This document shows, piece after piece, positions 1 to 6,479 of a stretch of 17,497 bases of DNA. The first letter of the stretch is position 1; each line of letters begins with the position of its first letter. This stretch comes from an uncultured Tepidimonas sp. (GTDB lineage Bacteria; Pseudomonadota; Gammaproteobacteria; Burkholderiales; Burkholderiaceae_C). The translations under genes were made by a program, and so were the position numbers. The DNA lies in the NCBI GenBank assembly GCA_937949455.1, contig CALEDU010000231.1, forward strand, positions 1 to 17,497, read 5' to 3'. Below the pieces are notes generated by a model, which saw only the letters and a program-made list of their open reading frames with translations, was not told the origin of the DNA and did no database searches.

Positions 1-599
1 ACCAACGCCAAGACAAGGCCCTGTCGCGGCGCTTGCCGTCGCTGCTGGCCAACCGGCTCATCTCATGGGCGACGGGTGTGCGTCTGCACGATTATGGCTG
101 CGCGCTCAAGGCCTATCGGCGCGAGATCATCGAGCGCATCCGTCTTTACGGCGAGTTACACCGCTTCATTCCCTCCCTGGCTCGGGAGGTGGGCGCCCGC
201 ATCGAGGAGATGCCTGTGCGCCACCACCCGCGCACGCGCGGCCAGTCCAAGTACGGCATCGACCGCACCTTTCGCGTCATTTTGGATTTGGTGCTGATCG
301 TGTTTTTTCTGCGTTACCGACAGCGGCCGCTGCACGCTTTTGGCGGGCTGGGGTTGTGGCTGTTGATGCCTGGGGTACTGATCCTGTTGTACCTGGCCGT
401 TGTCAAGCTGACGGGTGAGGATATCGGGGGCCGGCCGCTGCTGATGGTGGGGGTGATGGCCGTACTCATGGGGGCGCAGCTCATCGTCGCCGGACTGAGC
501 GGGGAGTTGCTGATCCGCGTTTACCACGAGGGATCAGGACGGCCGCAGTACCACACGCGCGATTTGCCGGGACCGGCCACCGGTGATCGTCGCACATGA
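1..599 (+). CDS. Family 2 glycosyltransferase, membrane-anchored (C-terminal part)
   Basis: This is the C-terminal part of a GT2 glycosyltransferase of the polyprenyl/dolichyl-phosphate sugar transferase type (GtrB/ArnC/DPM1-like). The frame is open at the left edge, with codons starting at base 3, and about 198 residues are visible. The first visible stretch, Q-R-Q-D-K, followed by SLLANRLISWATG and DYGCALKAYRREII, matches the acceptor-side conserved region of this family. RTRGQSKYG (about bases 228-255) is the usual basic motif before the membrane anchor. Hydrophobic segments at about bases 275-315, 335-405 and 440-510 are likely C-terminal membrane helices. The catalytic N-terminal half with the DxD motif lies outside the window. 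Such enzymes move a sugar from a nucleotide donor to a polyprenyl phosphate at the cytoplasmic face (family knowledge); the sugar cannot be read here. The stop overlaps the next start by 4 bases (ATGA). Confidence 0.88.
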   Translation, partial: QRQDKALSRRLPSLLANRLISWATGVRLHDYGCALKAYRREIIERIRLYGELHRFIPSLAREVGARIEEMPVRHHPRTRGQSKYGIDRTFRVILDLVLIVFFLRYRQRPLHAFGGLGLWLLMPGVLILLYLAVVKLTGEDIGGRPLLMVGVMAVLMGAQLIVAGLSGELLIRVYHEGSGRPQYHTRDLPGPATGDRRT

Positions 600-1600
600 G
601 TGGTGTGCATGCCAGGCAAACGGCCCCGCGCGGGCGGCGGCTGTGGCGCGTCCTGGTCGCAGTGGCGTTGCTCGGTGCTATTGTGGCTTGGGTGCGGCCC
701 GATCGGGTGCTGTCGATGCTGGCGCAGGCGGACCCCGGTTGGGTGCTGGCGGGTTTGCTGAGCAGCACGCTGGGCAATGTCGCGTCGGCCTGGCGCTGGC
801 GCGATCTGGCGGCATGGCTAGGCCACTGGGCTCCGCTGTCGTGGGTCGTGCCGGTGTATTTCCGCGGGGTGGCGGCCAACGTCGTGTTGCCTGGGGCCGT
901 GGTGGGCGGCGATATGCTGCGGGCCTGGAGCCTACACCGGCGTGGGATGCCCGTGTTGGAGGCTGGGGTGTCCGTGGCGCTGGATCGCGTGAGTGGCCTG
1001 TGGGGCCTGGCCATTCTGGGGGGGGTGGCCCTGGGCGCGGAGTGGTGGTGGGCGCAGACAACAGGCTGGCTTGCCGTGGCCCAACGGATGGGGCTGGCGC
1101 CGGCCGGGGGGCTGGCCGTGCTGGCGGTCGGCGCTGCGGTGGGGATGGCGGTATTGCCGTACGCGGCGCTGCGCGCAACGCCCCGGTGGTGGGCAGACTG
1201 GGCTCTGCTGCAGCGGCCCGCGCTGCGCTGGTGGCACCGGTTGGCCAGGCAGCGCCCGGGCGTGCACTGCGCACGCCAGATCGCGGGGTCGCTGGTGGTG
1301 CAGGCGGCATCGGTGACGGCCCTGTACTGTGGCGCGCATGCCATTGGCGCACCGCTGGCTTGGGAGGCGCTGGCCGTGGCTGCGGTTCCGATTTTCGTGC
1401 TGGCCACGCTGCCCGTCGGTTTTGGCGGATGGGGAACGCGCGAGGCCGCGGCCATCGCAACCTTGGCCCCCTTGGGGTACGAAGCCTCGTCTGCCGTGGC
1501 GATATCGGTGCTGTACGGTCTGTATCCAGTGGCCCAGTCCGCCTTGGGATTGTGGCCGGTGCCGCAGGAGGACCAGGCACCCCCCAACCGCGGGGATTGA
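596..1600 (+). CDS. LPG-synthase-TM (UPF0104) family polytopic membrane protein
   Basis: This 334-residue, strongly hydrophobic protein matches the lysylphosphatidylglycerol synthase transmembrane-region family (UPF0104, YbhN-like) in length and layout. It has about eight predicted membrane helices, a GNVASAWRW segment near residue 60, RGVAANVVLPGAVVGGDMLRAW at about 88-109, and VALDRVSGLWGL at about 126-137. The last two resemble the polar motifs conserved in this family. GFGGWGTREAAAIA at about residue 273 is another typical family signature. Family members are thought to move or flip polyprenyl- or lipid-linked intermediates, but no biochemical role can be assigned from sequence. The ATG lies inside the stop of the upstream glycosyltransferase (ATGA overlap), so the two are probably co-translated and may act in one lipid-linked sugar pathway (inference). 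The stop overlaps a GC-rich hairpin. Confidence 0.85.
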   Translation: MSGVHARQTAPRGRRLWRVLVAVALLGAIVAWVRPDRVLSMLAQADPGWVLAGLLSSTLGNVASAWRWRDLAAWLGHWAPLSWVVPVYFRGVAANVVLPGAVVGGDMLRAWSLHRRGMPVLEAGVSVALDRVSGLWGLAILGGVALGAEWWWAQTTGWLAVAQRMGLAPAGGLAVLAVGAAVGMAVLPYAALRATPRWWADWALLQRPALRWWHRLARQRPGVHCARQIAGSLVVQAASVTALYCGAHAIGAPLAWEALAVAAVPIFVLATLPVGFGGWGTREAAAIATLAPLGYEASSAVAISVLYGLYPVAQSALGLWPVPQEDQAPPNRGD

Positions 1601-1609
1601 CCCCCGCGG
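1588..1609. terminator. GC-rich hairpin between convergent genes
   Basis: A perfect 8-bp stem, CCGCGGGG (1588-1595) with CCCCGCGG (1602-1609), encloses the 6-base loop ATTGAC. It lies where the rightward membrane-protein gene and the leftward prolyl-isomerase gene end, 25 bp apart, and the rightward stop codon lies in its loop region. No T-run follows on either strand, so it is not a textbook intrinsic terminator. It may still act as a bidirectional 3' end or RNA-stabilising structure. Confidence 0.45.
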
Positions 1610-1625
1610 CGGCGTAACTGGGGTC

Positions 1626-2408
1626 TTATTGCACCTTGGCCTTGCTGCGCAGCGATTCCTGGAACTCCGCCAGGCGCTGCTGTTGCAGTTGCTGCTGAAG
1701 CTGCGGCTTGATGTCGTCCAGCGGGGGCAGTTGCGCCTTGCGCACATCATCGACGCGGATCACGTGCCAACCAAAGGAAGTCTTGACCGGGGTCGAGGTC
1801 GTCTCGCCTTTGGCCAGCTTGACCATGGCTTGCGAGAACTCCGGTACGAACATGTCCGGCGTGGCCCAATCGAGGTCCCCGCCGTTGGCGGCTGAGCCTG
1901 GGTCTTTGGAGCGCTGCTTGGCCAGCTCCTCGAAGCGCGCACCCTTGGCCAGCTCTGCGATGATGGACTTGGCTTCCTCCTCGCTGCTGACCAGGATGTG
2001 CCGCGCCCGGTATTCCTGCCCGCTGCTGGCAGCAAGGCGGTCGTATTCGGCCTGGAGGTCGGCGTCCGTCACGGGGTGGCGGCGCTGGTAGTCGGCGAAC
2101 AGCTCGCGGATCAGGATGGTCTGGGTGGCCAGCTCGAGCTGGGCCTTGACCTCGGGCGAGCTGCGCAGGCCGCGCTTGTCGGCCTCTTGCACGAAGATCT
2201 CGCGCAGGATGGCTTCTTCGCGCAATTGTTGACGCACGGTGTCATCCACCGGGCGGCCCGAGCGGGCGACTTGCTGCTCGAGCGCCTTGAGCCGCGCCAT
2301 GGGCACAGGCTTGCCATTGACAATAGCAACATTTTGGGCCAAGGCTGGCATGACCAGCCCGACCGCCAAGCACGTGGCCGTGGCCACGCGCGACAACACA
2401 TGATTCAT
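1626..2408 (-). CDS. Secreted PpiC/parvulin-type peptidyl-prolyl isomerase
   Basis: This 260-residue protein (from the ATG at 2408) has an N-terminal signal peptide, MNHVLSRVATATCLAVGLVMPALA, with likely cleavage before Q25. The mature protein starts with the NVAIVNGKPVPMARL chaperone segment seen in SurA/PrsA-like proteins, then a helical region to about residue 125. The parvulin domain is at about 132-221, with YRARHILV, FEELAKQRSKDPGSAANGGDLDW and SFGWHVIRVDD as the diagnostic strands. The tail is Gln-rich. The likely role is periplasmic folding of outer-membrane or secreted proteins. I prefer this ATG to an in-frame TTG at 2480 because it places the signal peptide at the N terminus, although no clear Shine-Dalgarno sequence precedes it. 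It is the last gene of the msrB-yciB-bolA cluster. A 17-bp tandem duplication lies in its 5' leader. Confidence 0.93.
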   Translation of the reverse strand: MNHVLSRVATATCLAVGLVMPALAQNVAIVNGKPVPMARLKALEQQVARSGRPVDDTVRQQLREEAILREIFVQEADKRGLRSSPEVKAQLELATQTILIRELFADYQRRHPVTDADLQAEYDRLAASSGQEYRARHILVSSEEEAKSIIAELAKGARFEELAKQRSKDPGSAANGGDLDWATPDMFVPEFSQAMVKLAKGETTSTPVKTSFGWHVIRVDDVRKAQLPPLDDIKPQLQQQLQQQRLAEFQESLRSKAKVQ

Positions 2409-2420
2409 GGGAGGAGTGTC

Positions 2421-2454
2421 CGAGAGAGGGATGGGCACGAGAGAGGGATGGGCA
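2421..2454. repeat. 17-bp perfect tandem duplication in the ppiC-type gene leader
   Basis: The 17-base unit CGAGAGAGGGATGGGCA occurs twice without a gap or mismatch (2421-2437 and 2438-2454). It sits between the bolA stop and the prolyl-isomerase start, beginning 12 bases upstream of the latter's ATG, and would be transcribed into its leader. It looks like a recent slippage or duplication event. Confidence 0.9.
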
Positions 2455-2486
2455 CAGGTAACTGACCAACGTCGCGGCAATGACCA

Positions 2487-2768
2487 TCAGTCGCGCAGCA
2501 CCTCGACGGCCAGCGCGTGCAGCCCCGCCGCGAAAGCAGGCCGTAGCGCATCATACACAAGCCGGTGGGCGGCCAGGCGGTTCAACCCAGCCAGCGCCGG
2601 GGCGGCGATGCGCACCCGAAAGTGGGTGCCGTGACCCAGGCCGTTGGCCCCTGCATGCCCCGCATGCGCCGCGCTTTCGTCGATGACCTCCAAGCGCGTG
2701 GGGGAGAGGGCCACGCGCAGGGCTTGCGCGATGCTGTCGGCGGTGGGCCAAGCGTCAGTGGTTGTCAT
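2487..2768 (-). CDS. BolA family protein
   Basis: This 93-residue protein is of BolA family length. The class II KH-like core is visible: [13 protein letters not shown] near residues 26-38 (beta strand plus the His-containing loop), HFRVRI at about 49-54, [17 protein letters not shown] (helix with the conserved His) at about 61-77, and [10 protein letters not shown] at the end. BolA proteins partner with monothiol glutaredoxins through bridging [2Fe-2S] clusters and are linked to iron-sulfur trafficking and stress morphology (family knowledge). Glycines and alanines are unusually frequent in the loop at residues 33-48. The ATG overlaps the yciB stop (ATGA, 2765-2768), showing translational coupling. 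The yciB-bolA-parvulin order is common in Burkholderiales. Which BolA subfamily it belongs to is not certain. Confidence 0.92.
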   Translation of the reverse strand: MTTTDAWPTADSIAQALRVALSPTRLEVIDESAAHAGHAGANGLGHGTHFRVRIAAPALAGLNRLAAHRLVYDALRPAFAAGLHALAVEVLRD

Positions 2769-3298
2769 GCAGTATCGTCCCCGAGATGGCGGGCGACGTA
2801 GAAGCCTTGGCCGACCAAAAACAGCACCGGAAATACGTAGCCCCAGAGTTTGAAGTCCACCCACGCATCGGTGGAAAAAAACACCGCAACATAGGCATTG
2901 ATGGCTGCCATGAATCCGCAGTAACCAATCCAGGCCACGGCAAGCCGCGACCATACGGGTGTGGGCAGCTTGAGCTGGCTGCCCAGCAGCACCTGCAGGA
3001 TGTTTTTCTTCCAGCCCCACAGGGCCGCTGCCAGCGCCAGGGCCAGCGCGCCGTAGAGCACGGTCGGTTTCCACTTGATGAAGCGTTCGTCCTGCAGCGT
3101 CAGCGTGAGCGCCCCGAACACCAACACCAGCATCAGAGTGGCTTTTTGTACGGCTTGCAGGCGGCGGTCGATGGCATAGACCAAGCCCATTTGCGCCGCC
3201 GTCGCGGCCATCAGCACGGCGGTGGCCGTGTAGATGCCGTGCCATTTATAGGCGACGAAAAAGAGCGCGATCGGGAAAAAATCGATCAGCAAACGCAT
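2765..3298 (-). CDS. yciB: Septation protein A / inner membrane protein YciB
   Basis: This 177-residue integral membrane protein begins [30 protein letters not shown], the diagnostic start of the YciB/IspZ (septation protein A) family. It also has [18 protein letters not shown] and an [13 protein letters not shown] segment typical of the family. Five to six membrane helices are expected across its whole length. YciB is an inner-membrane protein linked to cell-envelope synthesis and septation; its molecular activity is not settled. It lies 40 bp downstream of msrB, with no terminator visible between, and its stop overlaps the bolA start, so msrB-yciB-bolA-ppiC probably forms one leftward unit. 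Confidence 0.95.
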   Translation of the reverse strand: MRLLIDFFPIALFFVAYKWHGIYTATAVLMAATAAQMGLVYAIDRRLQAVQKATLMLVLVFGALTLTLQDERFIKWKPTVLYGALALALAAALWGWKKNILQVLLGSQLKLPTPVWSRLAVAWIGYCGFMAAINAYVAVFFSTDAWVDFKLWGYVFPVLFLVGQGFYVARHLGDDTA

Positions 3299-3338
3299 GG
3301 ACGGAGATTATCGCAGCTGGCGGACGGGCGGCGTCGGG

Positions 3339-3758
3339 TTATAGCGGCTGCCATTGCAGCGCGGCCGAGTTCATGCAGAAGCGCAGGCCCGTCGGCGGGG
3401 GGCCGTCGTCGAACACATGGCCGAGGTGGGCACCACAGCCAGCGCACAGCGTCTCGGTGCGGATCATGCCGTGGCTGCGGTCCAGCCGTTGCACAATGGC
3501 ACCCGGGCGGGCCTGCCAGAAACTGGGCCAACCGCAGCCGGCGTCGAACTTCGTATCGCTGTCGAACAGGTGGGTGCCGCAGGCGACACAGTGATAGCGG
3601 CCGGGCTGCCACCAGCTCTCGTATCGGCCGCTGAAGGGTCGCTCCGTTGCAGCGCGGCGCGTCACCTCGAAGGCCAGCGGCTCGGCCTCGCCGCGGTCGA
3701 TCTTGGCACGCAGCAGGTCACGCCATTCGTCGTCGCTTTTTGCCAGGGGATATTCCAT
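3339..3758 (-). CDS. msrB: Peptide-methionine (R)-S-oxide reductase MsrB
   Basis: This protein reduces the R-form of methionine sulfoxide in proteins. Numbered from the MEYPL start it has 139 residues. Two CxxC-type zinc motifs are visible: CVACG at about 57-61 and CAGCG at about 105-109. They are followed by [24 protein letters not shown], in which Cys128 is the catalytic residue of the RxCxNS motif. GCGWPSFW at about 75-82 is also a family hallmark. Length is normal and no signal peptide is present, so it is cytoplasmic. I prefer ATG 3758 to ATG 3764, two codons upstream, because AAGGA sits 5 bases before the former but abuts the latter. It opens the leftward yciB-bolA-ppiC cluster and follows the Crp/Fnr gene by about 85 bp. 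Confidence 0.95.
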   Translation of the reverse strand: MEYPLAKSDDEWRDLLRAKIDRGEAEPLAFEVTRRAATERPFSGRYESWWQPGRYHCVACGTHLFDSDTKFDAGCGWPSFWQARPGAIVQRLDRSHGMIRTETLCAGCGAHLGHVFDDGPPPTGLRFCMNSAALQWQPL

Positions 3759-3843
3759 CGTCATCCTTCGCTCGGAGGCAGTCGTACTCCCAAGGGTTTA
3801 GGGCCAGACCATCGAATCCGCACAGCGTGCATCGGTGCAGACC

Positions 3844-4527
3844 TTACCCGCTTTGGTCGAGCAGCGCCTCCAAGGCCTCGGGTAGCAGCACATCGACACG
3901 ACTGAACTCCAACGAAATCCAGCCCTGTGCCTCGAACGCCTTGAGTACCCGGTTGATGGTCTGCCGCGACAGGCCGGCAAGATGGCCCAGGTCTTCTTGC
4001 GACAGGGTGATTTTGCGCACGCCCGCGCCGCAGAACATGGTCAGGTACTGTGCCACCCGCTCCTCCGGCGAGCGCAGCCGTCCGGCTTCGATGGCGGTCA
4101 TGGCTTGCCCCAACCGCAGGTTCAGCCGCTGGATGAGGTGGTGGTTGAACGACAGGTTGGTGCGATAGAGCGTTTGGAAATGGGGCAGTGGCATCCCAAT
4201 TAGAGTGGTGTCGCGCAGGGCCACCACGTCGTAGCGCCACAGGCCGCCATTGAGTACCGTGCCCTCGCCAAACCAATCACCCGCAGGCACGCCCAAAAAG
4301 GCCGAAATGCGGCCGTCGGGGCCCTCGGTCTGCAATTTGGCCATGCCCGACAGCACCGCCCACCACGCATCCACCGGCGTGCCCCGGCGGATCAGCAGCT
4401 CGCCCCGGCTGGCCCGCTGCATGAGCATGGCGTCGACCAGTGTCTGCCGCATGCTGCCCTCCAGCGACCCGAACCACGGCTGCTGGGACAGAAATACACG
4501 GGCGGGACTGCGGGCGTCGAGGGTCAT
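3844..4527 (-). CDS. Crp/Fnr family transcriptional regulator
   Basis: This 227-residue regulator has a cyclic-nucleotide-binding-like beta-roll at about residues 10-125, a dimerisation helix at about 125-160 and a C-terminal winged helix. The helix-turn-helix is LSQEDLGHLAGLSRQTINRV (175-194). Its recognition helix, S-R-Q-T-I-N-R, aligns with CRP S179-R180-E181-T182-V183-G184-R185, so Gln189 replaces Glu181. In the phosphate-binding cassette, Gly87-Glu88 and Arg98 align with CRP Gly71-Glu72 and Arg82, but Tyr99 stands in place of Ser83, so cAMP binding is uncertain. The FNR-type cysteine cluster is absent (only Cys166), so it is not an oxygen-sensing FNR. No Shine-Dalgarno sequence is visible before the ATG. 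It is divergent from the acyl-CoA synthetase gene and probably regulates it and itself (inference). Confidence 0.92.
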   Translation of the reverse strand: MTLDARSPARVFLSQQPWFGSLEGSMRQTLVDAMLMQRASRGELLIRRGTPVDAWWAVLSGMAKLQTEGPDGRISAFLGVPAGDWFGEGTVLNGGLWRYDVVALRDTTLIGMPLPHFQTLYRTNLSFNHHLIQRLNLRLGQAMTAIEAGRLRSPEERVAQYLTMFCGAGVRKITLSQEDLGHLAGLSRQTINRVLKAFEAQGWISLEFSRVDVLLPEALEALLDQSG

Positions 4528-4559
4528 GGCGGGCGGTGGCAGGGCCTGCGTGTCGGGGC

Positions 4560-4575
4560 TGTCGGAGAGGCGACA
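4560..4575. promoter_or_regulatory. Candidate Crp/Fnr-type site TGTCG-N6-CGACA
   Basis: Perfect 5-bp inverted half-sites are separated by 6 bases (GAGAGG), the spacing and length of a Crp/Fnr-family operator. It lies 33-48 bases upstream of the Crp/Fnr start codon, where it could mediate autoregulation. The same architecture recurs at 6366-6381. The link to this regulator is an inference. Confidence 0.45.
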
Positions 4576-4601
4576 AATCGTGTGCGGTCCACGGGTTTGT
4601 C
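4572..4601. repeat. Imperfect inverted repeat in the divergent control region
   Basis: GACAAATCGTG (4572-4582) pairs with CACGGGTTTGTC (4590-4601) around a 7-base loop, with one mismatch/bulge. It overlaps both the 4560-4575 and 4598-4610 motifs, so it may be a set of overlapping half-sites rather than an RNA hairpin. Confidence 0.5.
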
Positions 4602-4610
4602 AGAATGACA
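4598..4610. promoter_or_regulatory. Inverted repeat TGTCA-GAA-TGACA
   Basis: Perfect 5-bp arms carry the same half-site as the 6366-6381 element, but the spacer is 3 bases instead of 6. Its centre is about 62 bases upstream of a start point placed just after TATTAT (4658-4663), a class I-like distance. The spacing is not canonical for Crp/Fnr, so the role is uncertain. Confidence 0.35.
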
Positions 4611-4704
4611 GGGGCGAGGCCGGCTTGCAATAGTCGTAAGCTTAACGGAGCCAACACTATTATCGGTGCTGCTCCAAACACCCGCACCATGAGGAGAGCT
4701 TTCC

Positions 4705-6342
4705 ATGCTGGGCTTGATGCAAGACCGCCCTTTGCTCATTTCGGATTTGATCGAACACGCCGCGCGCCACCATGGTGACGTCGAGATCGTCTCGCGCCGC
4801 GTCGAGGGCGACATCCACCGCACGACCTATGGCGAGGCCGCAGGGCGTGCCCGCCAACTGGCGCGCGCCCTGGATGCGATGGGCATCGGGCTGGGCGAGC
4901 GGGTGGCCACCTTGGCCTGGAACGGCTATCGCCACTTCGAGATGTACTTTGGCGTCAGCGGCTCTGGCCGCGTGCTGCACACCATCAACCCGCGCTTGTT
5001 GCCCGAGCAGATTGCCTGGATCGTCAACCACGCCGAAGACCGCGTGCTGGCGTTCGACATGACCTTTTGGCCCATCGTCAAGGGCATTCACGACAAATGC
5101 CCGACCGTCCAACGCTGGGTGGCGCTGTGCGACGACGCACACCTGGCGCGGCTGACAGCGGATGGCACTATTCCCAACCTGGTCAGCTACGAGTCGTGGA
5201 TTGGCCCCCATCCGAGTACCTACGACTGGCCGCGCTTTTCCGACGACACGGCCAGCAGCATGTGCTACACCAGTGGCACCACCGGGCACCCCAAGGCGGC
5301 GCTGTACAGCCACAAATCCACCATCCTGCATGCCTACGCCTCGGCGTTGCCGGATGTGATGGGTTTGAGCGCGCGCGACGCTGTGCTGCCCGTGGTGCCG
5401 ATGTTCCATGTCAATGCCTGGGGCATCCCGTACTCGGCGGCGGCCATCGGGTGCAAGCTGGTCTTCCCGGGGGGGCAGCTCGATGGCAAATCGGTCTACG
5501 AGTTGCTGGAGTCCGAGCGTGTGACCTTTGCCGCTGGCGTGCCGACCGTTTGGCAGATGCTGCTGGCCCACATGGGGGCGCACGGATTGCGCTTGCCGGC
5601 GCTCAAGCGCACGGTCATCGGCGGCTCGGCCTGTCCGCCGGCGATGATCACCGCTTTCCGCGAGCAGTACGGTGTGGAGGTGCTGCACGCCTGGGGTATG
5701 ACGGAGTTGAGTCCGCTGGGCACGCTGTGCACCCTGAAGAACAAGCATCTGGCACTGCCTGAAGAGGAGCAGCTGAAGATCCGCCTCAAACAAGGGCGGG
5801 CGATCTTTGGCATCGACATGAAGATCGTCGATGCCGACGGGCACGAGCTGCCGTGGGACGGTGTGACCCAGGGCGAACTGATGGTGCGCGGCCCGTGGGT
5901 GATCCGCGACTACTACCGCAGCGACAAGCCGAGCCCGCTGGTGGACGGGTGGTTTCCGACTGGCGACGTGGCCACCATCGACGCCGACGGGTACATGCAG
6001 ATCACCGACCGCAGCAAGGACGTCATCAAGTCGGGCGGCGAGTGGATCAGCTCGATCGACGTCGAAAACATCGCCATGGCCCACCCGGCGATCCTGATGG
6101 CGGCCTGTATCGGCGTCAAACACCCCAAGTGGGACGAACGCCCGATCGTCGTCGTGGTCAAAAAGCCGGGTGCCGAGGTGACGCGCGAGGAACTGCTGGC
6201 GTTCTATGAGGGCAAGCTCGCCAAGTGGCAAATCCCCGACGACGTGGTGTTCGTCGATGCGATCCCGCTGGGTGCCACCGGCAAGATGCAAAAGGTCAAG
6301 CTGCGCGAAATGCTGGCCGACTATCGTCTGCCGGGGCTGTGA
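4705..6342 (+). CDS. AlkK-type medium/long-chain acyl-CoA synthetase
   Basis: This 545-residue ANL-superfamily ligase activates a carboxylic acid to acyl-AMP and then acyl-CoA. It resembles Pseudomonas AlkK along its length, including the MLG start, the AEDRVLAFD region and [17 protein letters not shown] (230-246). The motifs are intact: P-loop [10 protein letters not shown] (188-197), [10 protein letters not shown] (328-337), WFPTGD with Asp421, the hinge region [15 protein letters not shown] (435-449) and the catalytic lysine in GATGK (Lys527). No membrane segment or signal peptide is present, so it is cytoplasmic. GAGGAG lies 8 bases before the ATG. Related clades include 3-methylthiopropionyl-CoA ligase (DmdB), so chain-length preference is not certain. 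It heads the rightward set of transporter and beta-oxidation genes and would feed the acyl-CoA dehydrogenase at 15252. Confidence 0.92.
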   Translation: MLGLMQDRPLLISDLIEHAARHHGDVEIVSRRVEGDIHRTTYGEAAGRARQLARALDAMGIGLGERVATLAWNGYRHFEMYFGVSGSGRVLHTINPRLLPEQIAWIVNHAEDRVLAFDMTFWPIVKGIHDKCPTVQRWVALCDDAHLARLTADGTIPNLVSYESWIGPHPSTYDWPRFSDDTASSMCYTSGTTGHPKAALYSHKSTILHAYASALPDVMGLSARDAVLPVVPMFHVNAWGIPYSAAAIGCKLVFPGGQLDGKSVYELLESERVTFAAGVPTVWQMLLAHMGAHGLRLPALKRTVIGGSACPPAMITAFREQYGVEVLHAWGMTELSPLGTLCTLKNKHLALPEEEQLKIRLKQGRAIFGIDMKIVDADGHELPWDGVTQGELMVRGPWVIRDYYRSDKPSPLVDGWFPTGDVATIDADGYMQITDRSKDVIKSGGEWISSIDVENIAMAHPAILMAACIGVKHPKWDERPIVVVVKKPGAEVTREELLAFYEGKLAKWQIPDDVVFVDAIPLGATGKMQKVKLREMLADYRLPGL

Positions 6343-6365
6343 GCTGCGTGCCACAGACCCCAAAG

Positions 6366-6381
6366 TGTCACCTCAATGACA
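6366..6381. promoter_or_regulatory. Candidate Crp/Fnr-type operator TGTCA-N6-TGACA
   Basis: Perfect 5-bp inverted half-sites flank a 6-base spacer (CCTCAA), 99-114 bases upstream of the binding-protein start and just after the alkK-type stop. It shares the TGTCR-N6-YGACA form of the 4560-4575 element. It probably belongs to the promoter of the ABC transporter genes. No convincing -10/-35 pair is visible in 6343-6479. Confidence 0.5.
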
Positions 6382-6479
6382 GTCGCCCAGGTGATCGGTC
6401 TGCTGGGTTTCCCTGATCGCCAAAACGCAACAGGCGGCTAAGCTCGATTCGTTCACTACCCATGAAAGGAGACAAGCGC

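Larger units (their letters stand above)
4528..4704. promoter_or_regulatory. Divergent control region between the Crp/Fnr gene and alkK-type gene
   Basis: This 177-bp non-coding region must hold both promoters. It contains TGTCG-N6-CGACA at 4560-4575, an imperfect GACAAATCGTG/CACGGGTTTGTC inverted repeat at 4572-4601, and TGTCA-GAA-TGACA at 4598-4610. TATTAT at 4658-4663 is a possible -10 element for the rightward gene, with no good -35 box upstream, as expected for an activator-dependent promoter. GAGGAG at 4691-4696 is the rightward ribosome binding site. These assignments are by eye. Confidence 0.6.

Noticed and set aside
583..1617. A 344-codon plus-strand frame overlapping the LPG-synthase-TM gene
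   Set aside because: Its translation is Gly/Arg/Ala-rich without domains. The overlapping frame at 596-1600 has clear membrane helices and family motifs.
3765..3843. A terminator or operator between the Crp/Fnr gene and msrB
   Set aside because: Only short, weak complementarity was found, with no stem of useful length and no T-run. The gap probably holds the msrB promoter, but no box is convincing.
4660..6363. A 567-codon minus-strand open frame opposite the acyl-CoA synthetase
   Set aside because: It is antisense to a full-length ANL enzyme, has a repetitive His/Asp/Gly-rich translation, and would occupy the divergent promoter region.
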